Shown here piece after piece: positions 1 through 10,265 of a stretch of 64,000 nucleotides of DNA. Below the pieces are notes generated by a model. It did not search any database, had not been told where the DNA came from, and saw only the letters and a list, made by a program, of their open reading frames with translations. The position numbers and the translations under genes are program-made. This stretch comes from Antarctobacter albus (GTDB lineage Bacteria > Pseudomonadota > Alphaproteobacteria > Rhodobacterales > Rhodobacteraceae), in contig NZ_FMZI01000001.1 of NCBI RefSeq assembly GCF_900101505.1, positions 1-64,000 on the forward strand, given 5' to 3'. Each line of letters starts with the position of its first letter. The first letter of the stretch is position 1.

Positions 1-117
1 TTCAAGGCATACACCATACGTGTCATGACATGGACAACAGCTTGATTGATGCCGCACCTGGCATGGTTGGGTGTGGGCTCCCGTGACATTTGCTCCGCAA
101 ATGCACTGACGCCCACC

Positions 118-148
118 AAAACCATCGCCGCGTCGCGGCAATGGTTTT
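118..148 (+). other. hairpin in the spacer before 5S rRNA
   Basis: Arms 118-132 and 134-148 are complementary except at one position, ending in AAAACCAT and ATGGTTTT. The hairpin lies just upstream of the 5S gene, where rrn transcripts are usually cut by RNase III or RNase E. Bases 1-117 show no recognisable gene and are most simply 23S-5S spacer. Confidence 0.5.
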
Positions 149-154
149 TACTCG

Positions 155-271
155 GTTTGGTGGTCATAGCGTGAGCAAAACACCCGGATCCATTCCGAAC
201 CCGGCCGTTAAGTGCCACCGCGCCAATGGTACTGCGTCTCAAGACGTGGGAGAGTAGGTCGCCGCCAAACC
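155..271 (+). rRNA. rrf: 5S ribosomal RNA
   Basis: The roughly 117-base stretch has the conserved 5S elements of alphaproteobacteria. Terminal stem halves GTTTGG and CCAAAC close the molecule, and the internal CCGAACCCGG loop B/C segment and the GGGAGAGTAGG segment near the 3' side are present. It is followed about 100 bases later by tRNA-fMet, the usual end of an rrn operon in Rhodobacteraceae. Ends are estimated from the terminal stem and could be off by one to three bases. Confidence 0.93.
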
Positions 272-368
272 TAGTAAAAACCAAATCACTCTATGCAAAA
301 AGTCAAAATCGACCATTGGTGCACCAACCAATGTCGCCCAAAATACCGGAAGACAAACCCGGAATTGG

Positions 369-1376
<1,008 letters not shown>

Positions 1377-1427
1377 GTGAACCGTCCCGGATCTACCGGA
1401 GAGTAAAGTGCTCGAAGGATACCCGTG

Positions 1428-1552
1428 ATGAGCAAGAGACCCCACACGAGCCTCGACGGGCTCACCCCGTGGGAGTATCATCAACGGTCGGTAGAGGGCC
1501 AAACCCTGAACAGAGCGAACTCATAAACGCGGACTCAATGGGGACCGGGTCA
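1428..1552 (+). mobile_element. remnant of an IS3-family insertion sequence, transposase C-terminus
   Basis: Codons 1428-1526 encode a peptide beginning MSKRPHTSLDGLTPWEYHQ and ending NRANS before TAA. The RPHTSLxGLTPxE motif is the hallmark C-terminal end of IS3-family OrfB transposases. The DDE catalytic core is missing. The following bases, ending near GGGACCGGGTCA at about 1552, look like the terminal inverted repeat of such an element, but only one end is present so this cannot be confirmed. The fragment abuts the point where recombinase homology is lost, so the IS probably caused that truncation. Confidence 0.7.
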
Positions 1553-1853
1553 GTCATGTCGGCAAGCCAGATCGGCTGGCGTGGATTTCAGGGTAATATA
1601 ATGAAATTAAATTGAAAAGTGGAGGCGATTTGGCGTGGCGCGTCCCTCTTCACGTTTGCATCTGACGGTTTTGCCCTGACATCGGCCGCCGGGGTCCGAG
1701 ACCGTGCTAGCGCGGAAATCTTTCAGCGACTTCCTGCTGAAATCCGGCGGTGTCCGAATTTCAATGTGGCACTCGCCTCTCAACGCTTTAGCCAGAGCAA
1801 AAACGGGGCGAGGCGACTCGCTACCGAAAAACGAGCAGGAGCAGAGCATCATC
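1553..1853. other. intergenic region before minC, no gene seen
   Basis: About 300 bases separate the IS remnant from the minC start. Frames open through here do not resemble any family I recognise. The segment 1704-1853 is open in the minC frame but lacks MinC-like sequence, so I treat it as leader. An AT-rich patch near 1596-1616 could hold a promoter, but no clear -35/-10 pair was found. Confidence 0.5.
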
Positions 1854-2600
1854 GTGTCGTCACGTCACGCCAATGAACGGCCCACGCGCGCGCGGGCAGT
1901 CGTCAAACCATTCCAGATCCGCGGCCGTTTCCTGACTGCGCTCGCGCTCCGGCTCGAAGGCGGCCCACCCGATGTCGCGTTTTACGAAGCGCTAGACGAG
2001 CAGTTGCAGCAGACGCCGCAGTTCTTTTCCGCGGCGCCGGTGGTGCTCGATTTCGCCAGGGCTCCCGGCATCGCCACACCAGAGAAGATTCGCGACCTTG
2101 CGCATGAGCTTCGCGAACGGAACCTTTTGGTCTTCGGCGTTCAGAACGCGGGTCCCATCGATCAATCGGCCCTGCAGTCCATGGGGCTCATCCCACTCGG
2201 TCCCGGGCGGGACGAGCCGGGCCCGGATGACGCGGCACGCCGCAAACGCGGCGTCGAAAAACTGTTGCCGCCCGATAACAAGATCGTCACCGCGCCGGTT
2301 CGTTCGGGGCAGATCGTGGTTGCAGAACGCGGCGATCTGACCGTGGTCGGCTCTGTGGCGTCGGGCGCAGAAGTGGTCGCCAGTGGCAACATCCATATCT
2401 ACGGCACCCTGCGAGGCCGGGCCGTGGCAGGCGTACATGGCAACGTGAACGCGCGTATCTTCTGCCGGAAACTTGACGCTGAACTCGTGGCCATCGCCGG
2501 ACTTTACAAGACCAGTGATACGCTCGACCCCGCGGCACGCGACCGGTGCGCGCAGATCTTCCTCGAAAAAGAAAAACTATGCATGGAGGCGATCGCATGA
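1854..2600 (+). CDS. minC: septum site-determining protein MinC
   Basis: MinC (248 aa with this start) is the MinD-activated inhibitor of FtsZ polymerisation that blocks septa away from mid-cell. An N-terminal MinC_N-type domain (about residues 10-90) is followed by a linker and the C-terminal beta-helical MinD/FtsZ-binding domain. The repeated beta turns GQIVVAERGDLTVVGSV, NIHIYGTLRGRAVAGV and NARIFCRKLDAELVAIAG are diagnostic. I chose GTG 1854, preceded by AGGAG, because the in-frame extension back to 1704 does not look like MinC. The stop overlaps the minD start. Confidence 0.93.
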   Translation: MSSRHANERPTRARAVVKPFQIRGRFLTALALRLEGGPPDVAFYEALDEQLQQTPQFFSAAPVVLDFARAPGIATPEKIRDLAHELRERNLLVFGVQNAGPIDQSALQSMGLIPLGPGRDEPGPDDAARRKRGVEKLLPPDNKIVTAPVRSGQIVVAERGDLTVVGSVASGAEVVASGNIHIYGTLRGRAVAGVHGNVNARIFCRKLDAELVAIAGLYKTSDTLDPAARDRCAQIFLEKEKLCMEAIA

Positions 2601-3445
2601 CGACGCAAATGAAAGCAGAACCGCCCCTCGGTCGGGTCATCGTGATCACATCCGGCAAGGGCGGCGTTGGCAAGACCACCTCGGCTGCTGCCATCTCTGC
2701 CGGCCTTGCCAAGCTGGGCCATAAGACGGTGGTCATCGATTTCGATGTAGGTCTCCGCAACCTCGACATGACGATGGGCTGCGAGCGGCGCGTGGTGTTC
2801 GACTTCATCAATGTCATTCAAGGGGATGCACGGCTCAAACAGGCGCTAATTCGTGACAAGCGGCTGGAGACGCTCTCGATCCTGCCAACGTCGCAGACGC
2901 GCGACAAGGATGCTCTGACAAAGGAGGGCGTCGAGGCAGTGTTGGACGAATTGAAGAGGGAGTTCGACTACATCATTTGCGACAGCCCCGCCGGGATCGA
3001 GCGCGGTGCGCATCTTGCGATGTATTTCGCTGACGAGGCCGTTGTCGTGACCAATCCCGAGGTCTCTTCCGTGCGCGACAGCGACCGAGTGCTGGGACTG
3101 CTCAGCAGCCAGACACAGCGCGCGGAAACCGAGGGTGCCGAACCTGTCAAGGCCCAAGTCCTGCTGACGCGCCACGATCGCGCCCGGGTCGACAGGGGCG
3201 AGATGATGACGGTCGAGGACGTGCTGGAAATCCTGGCGGTGCCTTTGCTGGGGATCATTCCGGAAAGCCAGGCGGTGTTGCGGGCATCAAACGTCGGCAC
3301 GCCGGTTGTGCTGGACGAACCCTCCGCCGCCTCCAGAGCCTATGAGGACGCGGTCGCTCGGCTGACCGGCCAGGAAGTGGAGATGCGGGTTACAGGCGAG
3401 CGCCGCCCGGGGCTGTTCCATCGGCTTTTCGGACGGTCGGCATGA
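2597..3445 (+). CDS. minD: septum site-determining ATPase MinD
   Basis: MinD (282 aa) is a membrane-cycling ParA/MinD-family ATPase that recruits MinC and is displaced by MinE. The deviant Walker A GKGGVGKTT lies at residues 20-28 with signature Lys21. Further conserved segments are DFDVGLRNLDMTMG and DYIICDSPAGIERGA (Walker B). The extreme C-terminus RPGLFHRLFGRSA is the amphipathic membrane-targeting helix expected of MinD. ATG 2597 was preferred over an upstream in-frame start at 2546 because it has GGAGG upstream and gives the usual N-terminus. It overlaps the minC stop by ATGA. Confidence 0.96.
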   Translation: MTTQMKAEPPLGRVIVITSGKGGVGKTTSAAAISAGLAKLGHKTVVIDFDVGLRNLDMTMGCERRVVFDFINVIQGDARLKQALIRDKRLETLSILPTSQTRDKDALTKEGVEAVLDELKREFDYIICDSPAGIERGAHLAMYFADEAVVVTNPEVSSVRDSDRVLGLLSSQTQRAETEGAEPVKAQVLLTRHDRARVDRGEMMTVEDVLEILAVPLLGIIPESQAVLRASNVGTPVVLDEPSAASRAYEDAVARLTGQEVEMRVTGERRPGLFHRLFGRSA

Positions 3446-3726
3446 GCCTGTTCGGTCTGTCTCTCAGGTCGCGCCGCGCGAAATCGGCGCAGACGGCGAA
3501 AGATCGCCTGCAGATCCTGCTGGCGCATGAACGCGGTCGGGGTTCGGGTGCGCCGGACTACCTGCCGGCTCTTCAGCGTGACATCGTGCAGGCGGTTCGG
3601 AAATACGTGGATATCGAGATGGACGATGTCGACGTCCGGATGGACCGGAGCAAGGACGTTTCGAGCCTCGAGATCAATGTCGAGATTCCCGCGGCCAAAA
3701 CGGCTCGATTGCGCTCAAAGGACTGA
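3442..3726 (+). CDS. minE: cell division topological specificity factor MinE
   Basis: MinE (94 aa) stimulates MinD ATPase and confines MinCD to the poles. The N-terminal segment SLFGLSLRSRRAKSAQTAKDR followed by LQILLAHERG is the MinD-interacting region. The C-terminal half, with YVDIEMDDVDVRMDRSKDVSSLEINVEIP, is the dimerisation/topological domain. The start overlaps the minD stop (ATGA at 3442-3445), giving a tight minCDE operon. Length is normal for the family. Confidence 0.94.
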   Translation: MSLFGLSLRSRRAKSAQTAKDRLQILLAHERGRGSGAPDYLPALQRDIVQAVRKYVDIEMDDVDVRMDRSKDVSSLEINVEIPAAKTARLRSKD

Positions 3727-4023
3727 TGGGCGCGATGGTGGTGACGTTCACCAAATTGTACGTCCGGCTGCTGGATCGGACATGCCGCTGTTCTTCGGTC
3801 CGAGTGAAGTATCGCTTTTGGGGGACAGGGGCGGGCAGGGCTCGCTTGGGCGTCACCTCAACAGGTGTTTCGCCACAGTCCAGCCGCTGCGCCTGTCGGG
3901 CAGGACGAAATCCCACCAGATCGCTCCTACGCTCTCGCAAGGGGACACCATTTTGACGGCGCGCGCGCGGCATCGGGGCTACGCCGAAACTTGGGCCAAA
4001 GACGGTATCACTGCTACCTCTCC
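3727..4023. other. intergenic region, probably decayed DNA
   Basis: Roughly 300 bases lie between minE and a sulfotransferase relic. Open frames on both strands are arginine-rich and show no motif I can place. No terminator hairpin with a T-run was found after minE. The absence of any intact gene beside a frameshifted relic suggests degraded sequence. Confidence 0.45.
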
Positions 4024-4339
4024 TCACCCTGAATGGTTGCGGTGGCGGGGCCCGGTCAGGCTCGCCGCCTCTGTCATGAAGGCGCGTCTTTCGGCGTCCA
4101 GCCGGTCTGCCTGTTCGGCGGCCTGTCCCGGGTAGGCCTCGGCGCGCACGGCCCCCAGGATGCGCAGTCCGTCAGGCTATGGCCGCAGGTGCAGGGGACA
4201 TCGGGGGCCAACCCGCCCAGACATCGCGCAACTGGCCGATGTTCAAGACGTTTTCGCCTTGCGACAAAAGAATGCTGAGGTTCGTCGTTCGCGAACGGCC
4301 GGAGCCCGAGATCATCAGGCCAATTGCTCTGTCGCGCAT
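4024..4339 (-). pseudogene. frameshifted sulfotransferase relic
   Basis: Reading the minus strand from ATG 4339 gives MRDRAIGLMISGSGRSRTT and then LSQGENVLNIGQLRDVWAGW, a sulfotransferase N-terminus with the 5' PAPS-binding loop GSGRSxTT. Homologous sequence then continues in a second frame (VPCTCGHSLTDCASWG, matching the usual CxCGxPLxxCxFW segment). A third frame follows (AEAYPGQAAEQADRLDAERR), ending at a TGA at 4024-4026. At least two frameshifts are needed, and the 3' PAPS motif and C-terminal half are gone. The first Gly expected after GSGRS is Arg. Confidence 0.72.
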
Positions 4340-4429
4340 CGTCTGCCTCGCTCCGGTCAATGCGGGGATTTAGTGCCACCTGCCTCGATCATTTTGAAGA
4401 CCATTCAACCCTTTTCAAGCCTACCTGCG

Positions 4430-5500
4430 TCAGTTGCGCGCCCCCCTCGCGAACAGGTCGAACAGGCTCCGGCGGCCCGCTGCAAGGCGGGCAATCTCTG
4501 CCTGCAGGGCCTCGATCCGGTCGGGGTCGGTGACGCAGACGTCCGAAACCCTGCTCAGGCCGCGGATGCGCTGCTCCGCCTCTTCTGGCGATAGGGCGGG
4601 CTGGCCGATTTCGGGAAAGCGGACACCGAACGTCTGGTCCAGCCAGTCGAGGTCCTGTGCCCGGGCCTCGATCGCCTCTTTCAGACCGTCGCGCAAACGC
4701 GGCCGCGAAAAGCCGGGGCAATTGCCGTCGGCCTCCTGCACAAGCGCCTTCATCCGTTGCGTGCGTTTGGCGTGATAGCGGGTCGGGGCGTCGATCTCGC
4801 CGCGCAGGTAGCGCTGCATGATTTCCATCGCCTCGGGGCTGAGGCTCGTGTTGTCCTCGGTGGCCGAGTGTTTTGCGCCGGCAGGATCGATCCCGGCGAA
4901 GCGCTGGCAGAAATCCGTCACCACGTCCTGGCTGGCCAGTTCGGACCGGGCAAAGCGCACGCAGGTCAGGGGGCCGGGGCCATGAAGGCGCCAGGGGTCC
5001 AGCGTGTCACGGAAATAGCTGCGCGAGGGAATCGCGAAATCGGGACGTTTCTTCAGGTCTTGCTGGGCGGAGGACAGGAAATGCGAAGCCGGGTCGCGCA
5101 GGTAGGCACAGACGTCGATGTGGCTGAAAAGGGGGCGCAGTTCTTCGGTCAGACGCTGAAGCGCTGCAGCGGGAAAGGGGCGGAACTGGTTTTCGCAGGA
5201 CAGGATCACGAGCCGTGGGTTGGTCTTGCGGATGGTGTCGCGGGCATCTTTCCAGAACGCCTCGCCCAGGGCCCGTTTGCGGTTGTCGGCACGGGCGCCA
5301 CTCAGCCGGGGATCGTGCTGTTTCACGTCGTCGGTGAGATAGGAAAAGATGTCCTGGTGATTGGTGTGCTTGCCGGTCTCGGGGAACAGCACACCCGCGT
5401 CGCGCAGCATCTCGGGATTGGCGCGCAGGAAGTTCTGGATAGAGGTCGAGCCGGTCTTTCCCTGGCCGATGTGGATCAGAAGATTGGGCATCTTGGACAC
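4430..5500 (-). CDS. sulfotransferase-like protein
   Basis: The 356-aa protein begins with MPNLLIHIGQGKTGSTSIQ. The motif GQGKTGSTS at residues 12-20 fits the 5' phosphosulfate-binding loop of PAPS-dependent sulfotransferases. Later conserved-looking parts are RLVILSCENQF and IDVCAYLRDPASHFLSSAQQD, the latter resembling the 3' phosphate-binding segment (R-x(7)-S). Substrate cannot be deduced; this branch often acts on cell-surface glycans. It stands alone on the minus strand, 69 bases from another broken sulfotransferase. The start may be the second Met, three codons in. Confidence 0.7.
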   Translation of the reverse strand: MSKMPNLLIHIGQGKTGSTSIQNFLRANPEMLRDAGVLFPETGKHTNHQDIFSYLTDDVKQHDPRLSGARADNRKRALGEAFWKDARDTIRKTNPRLVILSCENQFRPFPAAALQRLTEELRPLFSHIDVCAYLRDPASHFLSSAQQDLKKRPDFAIPSRSYFRDTLDPWRLHGPGPLTCVRFARSELASQDVVTDFCQRFAGIDPAGAKHSATEDNTSLSPEAMEIMQRYLRGEIDAPTRYHAKRTQRMKALVQEADGNCPGFSRPRLRDGLKEAIEARAQDLDWLDQTFGVRFPEIGQPALSPEEAEQRIRGLSRVSDVCVTDPDRIEALQAEIARLAAGRRSLFDLFARGARN

Positions 5501-5650
5501 GCTTGGCTACAGAGGAAATGCGCAGGATGGGCAGAGTGCCGCCCTCAGCACCTGATACACGCCTGCGTGATCACCTGCAAACCGCGCTTTTGCCGCCTGC
5601 GCCCCCGTCCTCGGTGTTTCCTCCCGGGAACTGTCATGTACGCGCGCCGC

Positions 5651-6895
5651 CTATCCCCACTTGTCCAGCGAGGCCCGCAGCTCTGGATGCTGCTGCGCCT
5701 TGTCCTGCAGCGACAGGCCTTCGGCGGCGGCCTCCCAGGCTTGCCGGATCGCCTGAACGCCTGCGGCGGCGCCCATCGGGTGCCCGTGAATGCCGCCACC
5801 GCCCAGGTACATCAGGTCCAGTGTCCGGCCCGTGCGGTTGTAGGTCTCGACCGCCTGTCCGCCCCACTGGCCCGAACAGACGACCGGCAGGGGCCTGTCG
5901 TCCTCGGAAAAGATGGGGGTCATCACGTCATGGAAGCTTTTGACAAAGCTCTCGTCCGGTTCCCAGTACTTGGCCGCGATGCCATTGATCTGGAACTGGT
6001 CGGCGCCCAGCAGGCGCCAGAGCTTTTGGTAGGCGCGGAATTCCATCCCCAGCGCCGGATGGCGGGTCAGGATGTCCCAGCCGTTGCGATGCGCGTGCAG
6101 ACACAGCTGCGAGCGTTTGCGCAGGAAGCTCATGCCGCCCGGTCCGATCGAGTTGATGTTGATGACCGCCGCGTTGCCGCCGCGTTTCACGACATGGTCG
6201 TGCCCGCGCATCATCTGGTCGGGATCGGCCGACGAAATGCCAAAGGCATACATCACCCGCTTGCCGGTCTTCTGCGCATGGGCGTCGATCACCGGCATGA
6301 TGGCATCGACCCGCGCCTCTAGCGAGGCGTAGCCGGGGTTCATCATCTTTTCGTCGTCCTTGATGAAATCGACCCCGGCGGCGCAAAGCTCGGCCACCAC
6401 TTCGGCGGTGTCCTCGGGTGTCAGCCCCAGCGAGGGCTTGATGATCGAGGCGATGATCGGCCCTTCTTCGACGCCGGTCAGGCGCCGGGACCCCCTGATG
6501 CCGAATTGCGGTCCGGGATGGCAGGACCAGGCATCTGGCAGGTCGAAGTCCATCACCCGCACCCCGGTCAGCCCACGTGCGGCATAGACGCCGCCGACCG
6601 TCACCGTCATCAGCGCCGCGATGTCGGTGCCGATCGCTTCCAGCGGATAGGCGATCACTGCGTCGCCACGGTTGTAGGGGCCGGGGGTGTCGGTCGGAAA
6701 GCCGGGCCGGTCCACAGGGGGCAGGGCGGTCACGCTTTCCACCCGGGCCGCGCAGCGTTTGCGCACCGCGTCGGTTTCGCCAGGCAATTCCGTGAAGGTC
6801 CCGGTGGATTGGTCCGAGGCGATCTTTGCCGCCATCGCCTCGACGCTGCCGGGGCATTCGATGCGATAGGTCACACGGATGAAATCGTCGATCAT
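5651..6895 (-). CDS. oiaX: RuBisCO-like protein, 3-oxo-isoapionate-4-phosphate transcarboxylase/hydrolase (OiaX-type)
   Basis: The 414-aa protein belongs to the RuBisCO large-subunit superfamily. It keeps IIKPSLGL (Lys153, equivalent to the RuBisCO proton-shuttle lysine), the metal/carbamate motif GVDFIKDDE (Lys179, Asp181, Glu182) and the phosphate loop GGGGIHGHPMG. It lacks the small subunit and Calvin-cycle context. In D-apiose catabolism OiaX converts 3-oxo-isoapionate 4-phosphate to 3-phosphoglycerate and glycolate. The neighbouring apsD, apnL, apnO and oiaK make this assignment likely, though other RuBisCO-like reactions remain possible. ATG 6895 follows an AGGAGA ribosome site; an in-frame extension to 6949 lies in the promoter region. 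Confidence 0.88.
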   Translation of the reverse strand: MIDDFIRVTYRIECPGSVEAMAAKIASDQSTGTFTELPGETDAVRKRCAARVESVTALPPVDRPGFPTDTPGPYNRGDAVIAYPLEAIGTDIAALMTVTVGGVYAARGLTGVRVMDFDLPDAWSCHPGPQFGIRGSRRLTGVEEGPIIASIIKPSLGLTPEDTAEVVAELCAAGVDFIKDDEKMMNPGYASLEARVDAIMPVIDAHAQKTGKRVMYAFGISSADPDQMMRGHDHVVKRGGNAAVININSIGPGGMSFLRKRSQLCLHAHRNGWDILTRHPALGMEFRAYQKLWRLLGADQFQINGIAAKYWEPDESFVKSFHDVMTPIFSEDDRPLPVVCSGQWGGQAVETYNRTGRTLDLMYLGGGGIHGHPMGAAAGVQAIRQAWEAAAEGLSLQDKAQQHPELRASLDKWG

Positions 6896-6928
6896 GAGGT
6901 CTCCTGTCAGGGGGGGACTGTAGTACTC

Positions 6929-6966
6929 ATCATACCTGTTGACAATCATGTAATCATATCACAGGT
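6929..6966. promoter_or_regulatory. candidate operator/promoter between oiaX and the sugar transporter
   Basis: The divergent region holds ATCATACCTGTT (6929-6940), which is nearly repeated as ATCATACCAGTT upstream of apnO. It overlaps CCTGTTGACAAT (6935-6946), shared almost exactly with CCTGTTGACATT at 16253-16264; both carry a TTGACA -35 box. An inverted repeat ACCTGT...ACAGGT spans 6934-6966 and contains the imperfect dyad TGTAATCATATCACA (6949-6963). Binding by the GntR-family regulator encoded at 14146 is inferred. Confidence 0.5.
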
Positions 6967-7023
6967 TAACCGTGATCAGGGAGGTAGGACCCGTAACGGG
7001 CCGACTGATCTTTGGAGGAATGA

Positions 7024-7980
<957 letters not shown>

Positions 7981-7988
7981 TTGACCCC

Positions 7989-8016
7989 GGCGGCCCGGCT
8001 CTGAAGCCGGGCCGCC
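7989..8016 (+). promoter_or_regulatory. intra-operon hairpin after the binding-protein gene
   Basis: A perfect 12-bp GC-rich stem (7989-8000 with 8005-8016, loop CTGA) starts eight bases after the binding-protein stop. No T-run follows, so it is not a standard terminator. Such hairpins between binding-protein and transporter genes usually stabilise the upstream mRNA and give the binding protein higher yield; that role is inferred. Confidence 0.65.
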
Positions 8017-8043
8017 CCATCCTCGAACAACACCGGAAGTCCC

Positions 8044-8694
8044 ATGCGCCAAGCGATCCTGTCGGGTGCGCTGGTCTGTCTGTTGCTGCCTGCGGCGGCC
8101 TGCAAGATCGTGCCCAATCCCGATCCCAACGACCAATCCGAAGCCCTGGCAAGCCGGACCGACGAGGCCCGCATGGCGGCCTATGTCGACGCGAACTGGG
8201 AGTCGCAGGTATTGCCGGTCATCGCCGAACATGAGGTGGCGTACGACACCTGGCGTCAGGCGCTGGCACAAGGGCTGGACGCGGCCGGCGAAGCGCACGG
8301 CCTGCGCCCGGACGGTGAGGCCAACCCCTGGAATTTCGTCGTCTCGGGCACCGGGACCGTAACAGAGGCCAAGCTCGACAGCCGTGCCGCCAAGATGCAG
8401 GTGGACATGGACAGTGACGGCGCCGCCGACGTGGTGCTGCAGCTGGGGCCGATCATTCGCGGCACCGCCATGCGCGACGCCATGCCATTTGTCGTTTTCA
8501 CCGATTTCCGCGACCAGATCGAATTTGCCAAGCTGGCCCGTGCGATGAACGAACGTGCCAGTGCCGGGCTGACCCGGCCCGAAGGCGACGTGATCGGCCA
8601 GACGGTCAGTTTCACCGGTGTCTTCACCCTGCGCGCCGCAGGTGACACGCCGGAAATCGTGCCGGTCGAAATCGAGATGGGGGCCACTCCATGA
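8044..8694 (+). CDS. DUF2291 family lipoprotein of a sugar ABC transporter operon
   Basis: The 216-aa protein has a lipoprotein signal peptide with lipobox LPAAAC (Cys near residue 20). The remainder fits DUF2291, including NPWNFVVSGTGTV, LQLGPIIRGTAMRDAMPFVVFTDF and the tail region GQTVSFTGVFTL. DUF2291 proteins are found almost only beside RbsABC-type importers. Their role is unknown, and a periplasmic accessory to the transporter is the usual guess. The stop overlaps the next ATG by four bases (ATGA at 8691). Confidence 0.82.
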   Translation: MRQAILSGALVCLLLPAAACKIVPNPDPNDQSEALASRTDEARMAAYVDANWESQVLPVIAEHEVAYDTWRQALAQGLDAAGEAHGLRPDGEANPWNFVVSGTGTVTEAKLDSRAAKMQVDMDSDGAADVVLQLGPIIRGTAMRDAMPFVVFTDFRDQIEFAKLARAMNERASAGLTRPEGDVIGQTVSFTGVFTLRAAGDTPEIVPVEIEMGATP

Positions 8695-10265
8695 CCCTCG
8701 ATCCCGACCCCGGCAGCGCCCACCCGATCGGCCTGTCGATCCGTGGCGGCACCAAGGTCTATCCCGGCACCATCGCCCTCAAGGAGGTTGATTTCGACCT
8801 GCGCATGGGGGCGGTCAACGTGCTGGTGGGCGAGAACGGTGCAGGAAAATCCACCATGATGAAGGTCATCGCCGGGGTCGAACAGCTGACCTCGGGCACG
8901 GTGACAATGAACGGCGAAGAGGTGAATTTCACCTCCACCGACGATGCCGAACGGAATGGCATCGGCATCGTCTTCCAGGAACTCAACCTGTTCCCGAACC
9001 TGACCGTGGCCGACAATATCTTCATGGCGCATGAAAAGACCCGCGGCGGCATCGATATCGACATGTCGGCGCAGCGCGAGGCCACGCGCGCCCTGATGCA
9101 ACGTCTGGAACATGACATCGACCCGGACACGCTGGTCGGTGATCTGAAGGTCGGGCAACAGCAGATCGTCGAGATCGCCAAGAGCCTGTCGCGCGACGCC
9201 CGCATTCTGATCCTGGACGAGCCGACCTCGGCCCTGTCGAACGCAGAGGTCGAGATCCTGTTTCGCGTGATCGAGGAACTGAAGGCCGAAGGCGTCGGCA
9301 TCGTCTACATCTCGCACCGGCTGGAGGAACTGATCCGCGTCGGAGACTACATCACCGTCCTGCGCGACGGGACGATCACCGGGGCGCAGTCGATGGAAGG
9401 CGTCGATATTCCCTGGATCGTGCGCAACATGATTGGCGACAGCTCCAAGGATTTCGCCAAGGAGATCGAACATCCCTTTGGCGACGAGGCCCTGCGGGTC
9501 GAGAACATGCGCCTGGCGGATACCAGTGGCGGCTTTGCGGTGGACGGCGTGTCCCTGTCGCTGCGCGCGGGTGAGATCCTTGGGATCTACGGGCTGATGG
9601 GCGCCGGACGGACCGAACTGCTGGAGACGATCATCGGCCGGCATTCCCATGCCGTAGGCGATGTCTGGGTGCAGGGCGACAAGATGGGCCGGCCCTCGGT
9701 CCCCGACCGGATCGCCAAAGGACTGGCCCTGATCCCGGAGGACCGCAAGCATGACGGGCTGGTCCAGATCCTGTCGATCCGCGAGAACATGACGCTGTCC
9801 TCTGTCGGCAGCTTCACCCGGGGCGTGCACATGGACCTGGGCAAAGAACGCTCGCGCGTGGCGGATTTCGTGCGCCGCATGGTGATCAAGATCGCCTCGC
9901 CGGAACATCCGGTGTCCGCGCTCTCGGGCGGCAACCAGCAGAAGGTGGTGATTTCCAAGGCGCTGATGACCGGGCCCAAGGTGCTGTTGATGGACGAACC
10001 CTCGCGCGGGATCGACATCGGCGCCAAGGCCGAGGTCTTTCGCGTCATGCGCCAGCTGGCCGCCGAGGGGCTGGGCATCGTCTTTGTCACATCCGACCTC
10101 GAAGAGGTCATGAGCCTGTCGGACCGCATCATCGTGATGTCGGACGGGCGGATCACCGGAGAATTCAGCAGGGAGGAGGTCACGGAAACGGCGCTGGTCA
10201 GCGCATCCGCCGTCGGCCACGCGCCCCTGTCAGAACAGGACGCGGAAAGGGAGACCGCACAATGA
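8691..10265 (+). CDS. sugar ABC transporter ATP-binding protein, two ABC domains
   Basis: The 524-aa protein is an RbsA/MglA-type duplicated ATPase. The first domain has Walker A GENGAGKST (about 47-55), VGQQQIVEIAKSLSRDARILILDEPTSALS (signature and Walker B) and the H-loop YISHRLEEL. The second half has the degenerate P-loop LMGAGRTE, the signature LSGGNQQKVVISKALM and DEPSRGIDIGAKAEVF, as in ribose/galactose importers. It is translationally coupled to both neighbours by ATGA overlaps. It energises uptake of the cluster's sugar, probably apiose. Confidence 0.95.
   Translation: MTLDPDPGSAHPIGLSIRGGTKVYPGTIALKEVDFDLRMGAVNVLVGENGAGKSTMMKVIAGVEQLTSGTVTMNGEEVNFTSTDDAERNGIGIVFQELNLFPNLTVADNIFMAHEKTRGGIDIDMSAQREATRALMQRLEHDIDPDTLVGDLKVGQQQIVEIAKSLSRDARILILDEPTSALSNAEVEILFRVIEELKAEGVGIVYISHRLEELIRVGDYITVLRDGTITGAQSMEGVDIPWIVRNMIGDSSKDFAKEIEHPFGDEALRVENMRLADTSGGFAVDGVSLSLRAGEILGIYGLMGAGRTELLETIIGRHSHAVGDVWVQGDKMGRPSVPDRIAKGLALIPEDRKHDGLVQILSIRENMTLSSVGSFTRGVHMDLGKERSRVADFVRRMVIKIASPEHPVSALSGGNQQKVVISKALMTGPKVLLMDEPSRGIDIGAKAEVFRVMRQLAAEGLGIVFVTSDLEEVMSLSDRIIVMSDGRITGEFSREEVTETALVSASAVGHAPLSEQDAERETAQ

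Noticed and set aside
3674-4027. Open frames between minE and the sulfotransferase relic
   Set aside because: Arginine-rich translations with no motif, no convincing ribosome-binding site, and partly antisense to minE.
4757-6322. A 521-codon plus-strand open frame across the sulfotransferase and oiaX genes
   Set aside because: It spans two minus-strand genes and their intergenic gap and has no family motif.
8256-10220. A 654-codon minus-strand open frame
   Set aside because: Antisense of the sugar ABC ATPase; the plus strand shows Walker A, signature and Walker B motifs.
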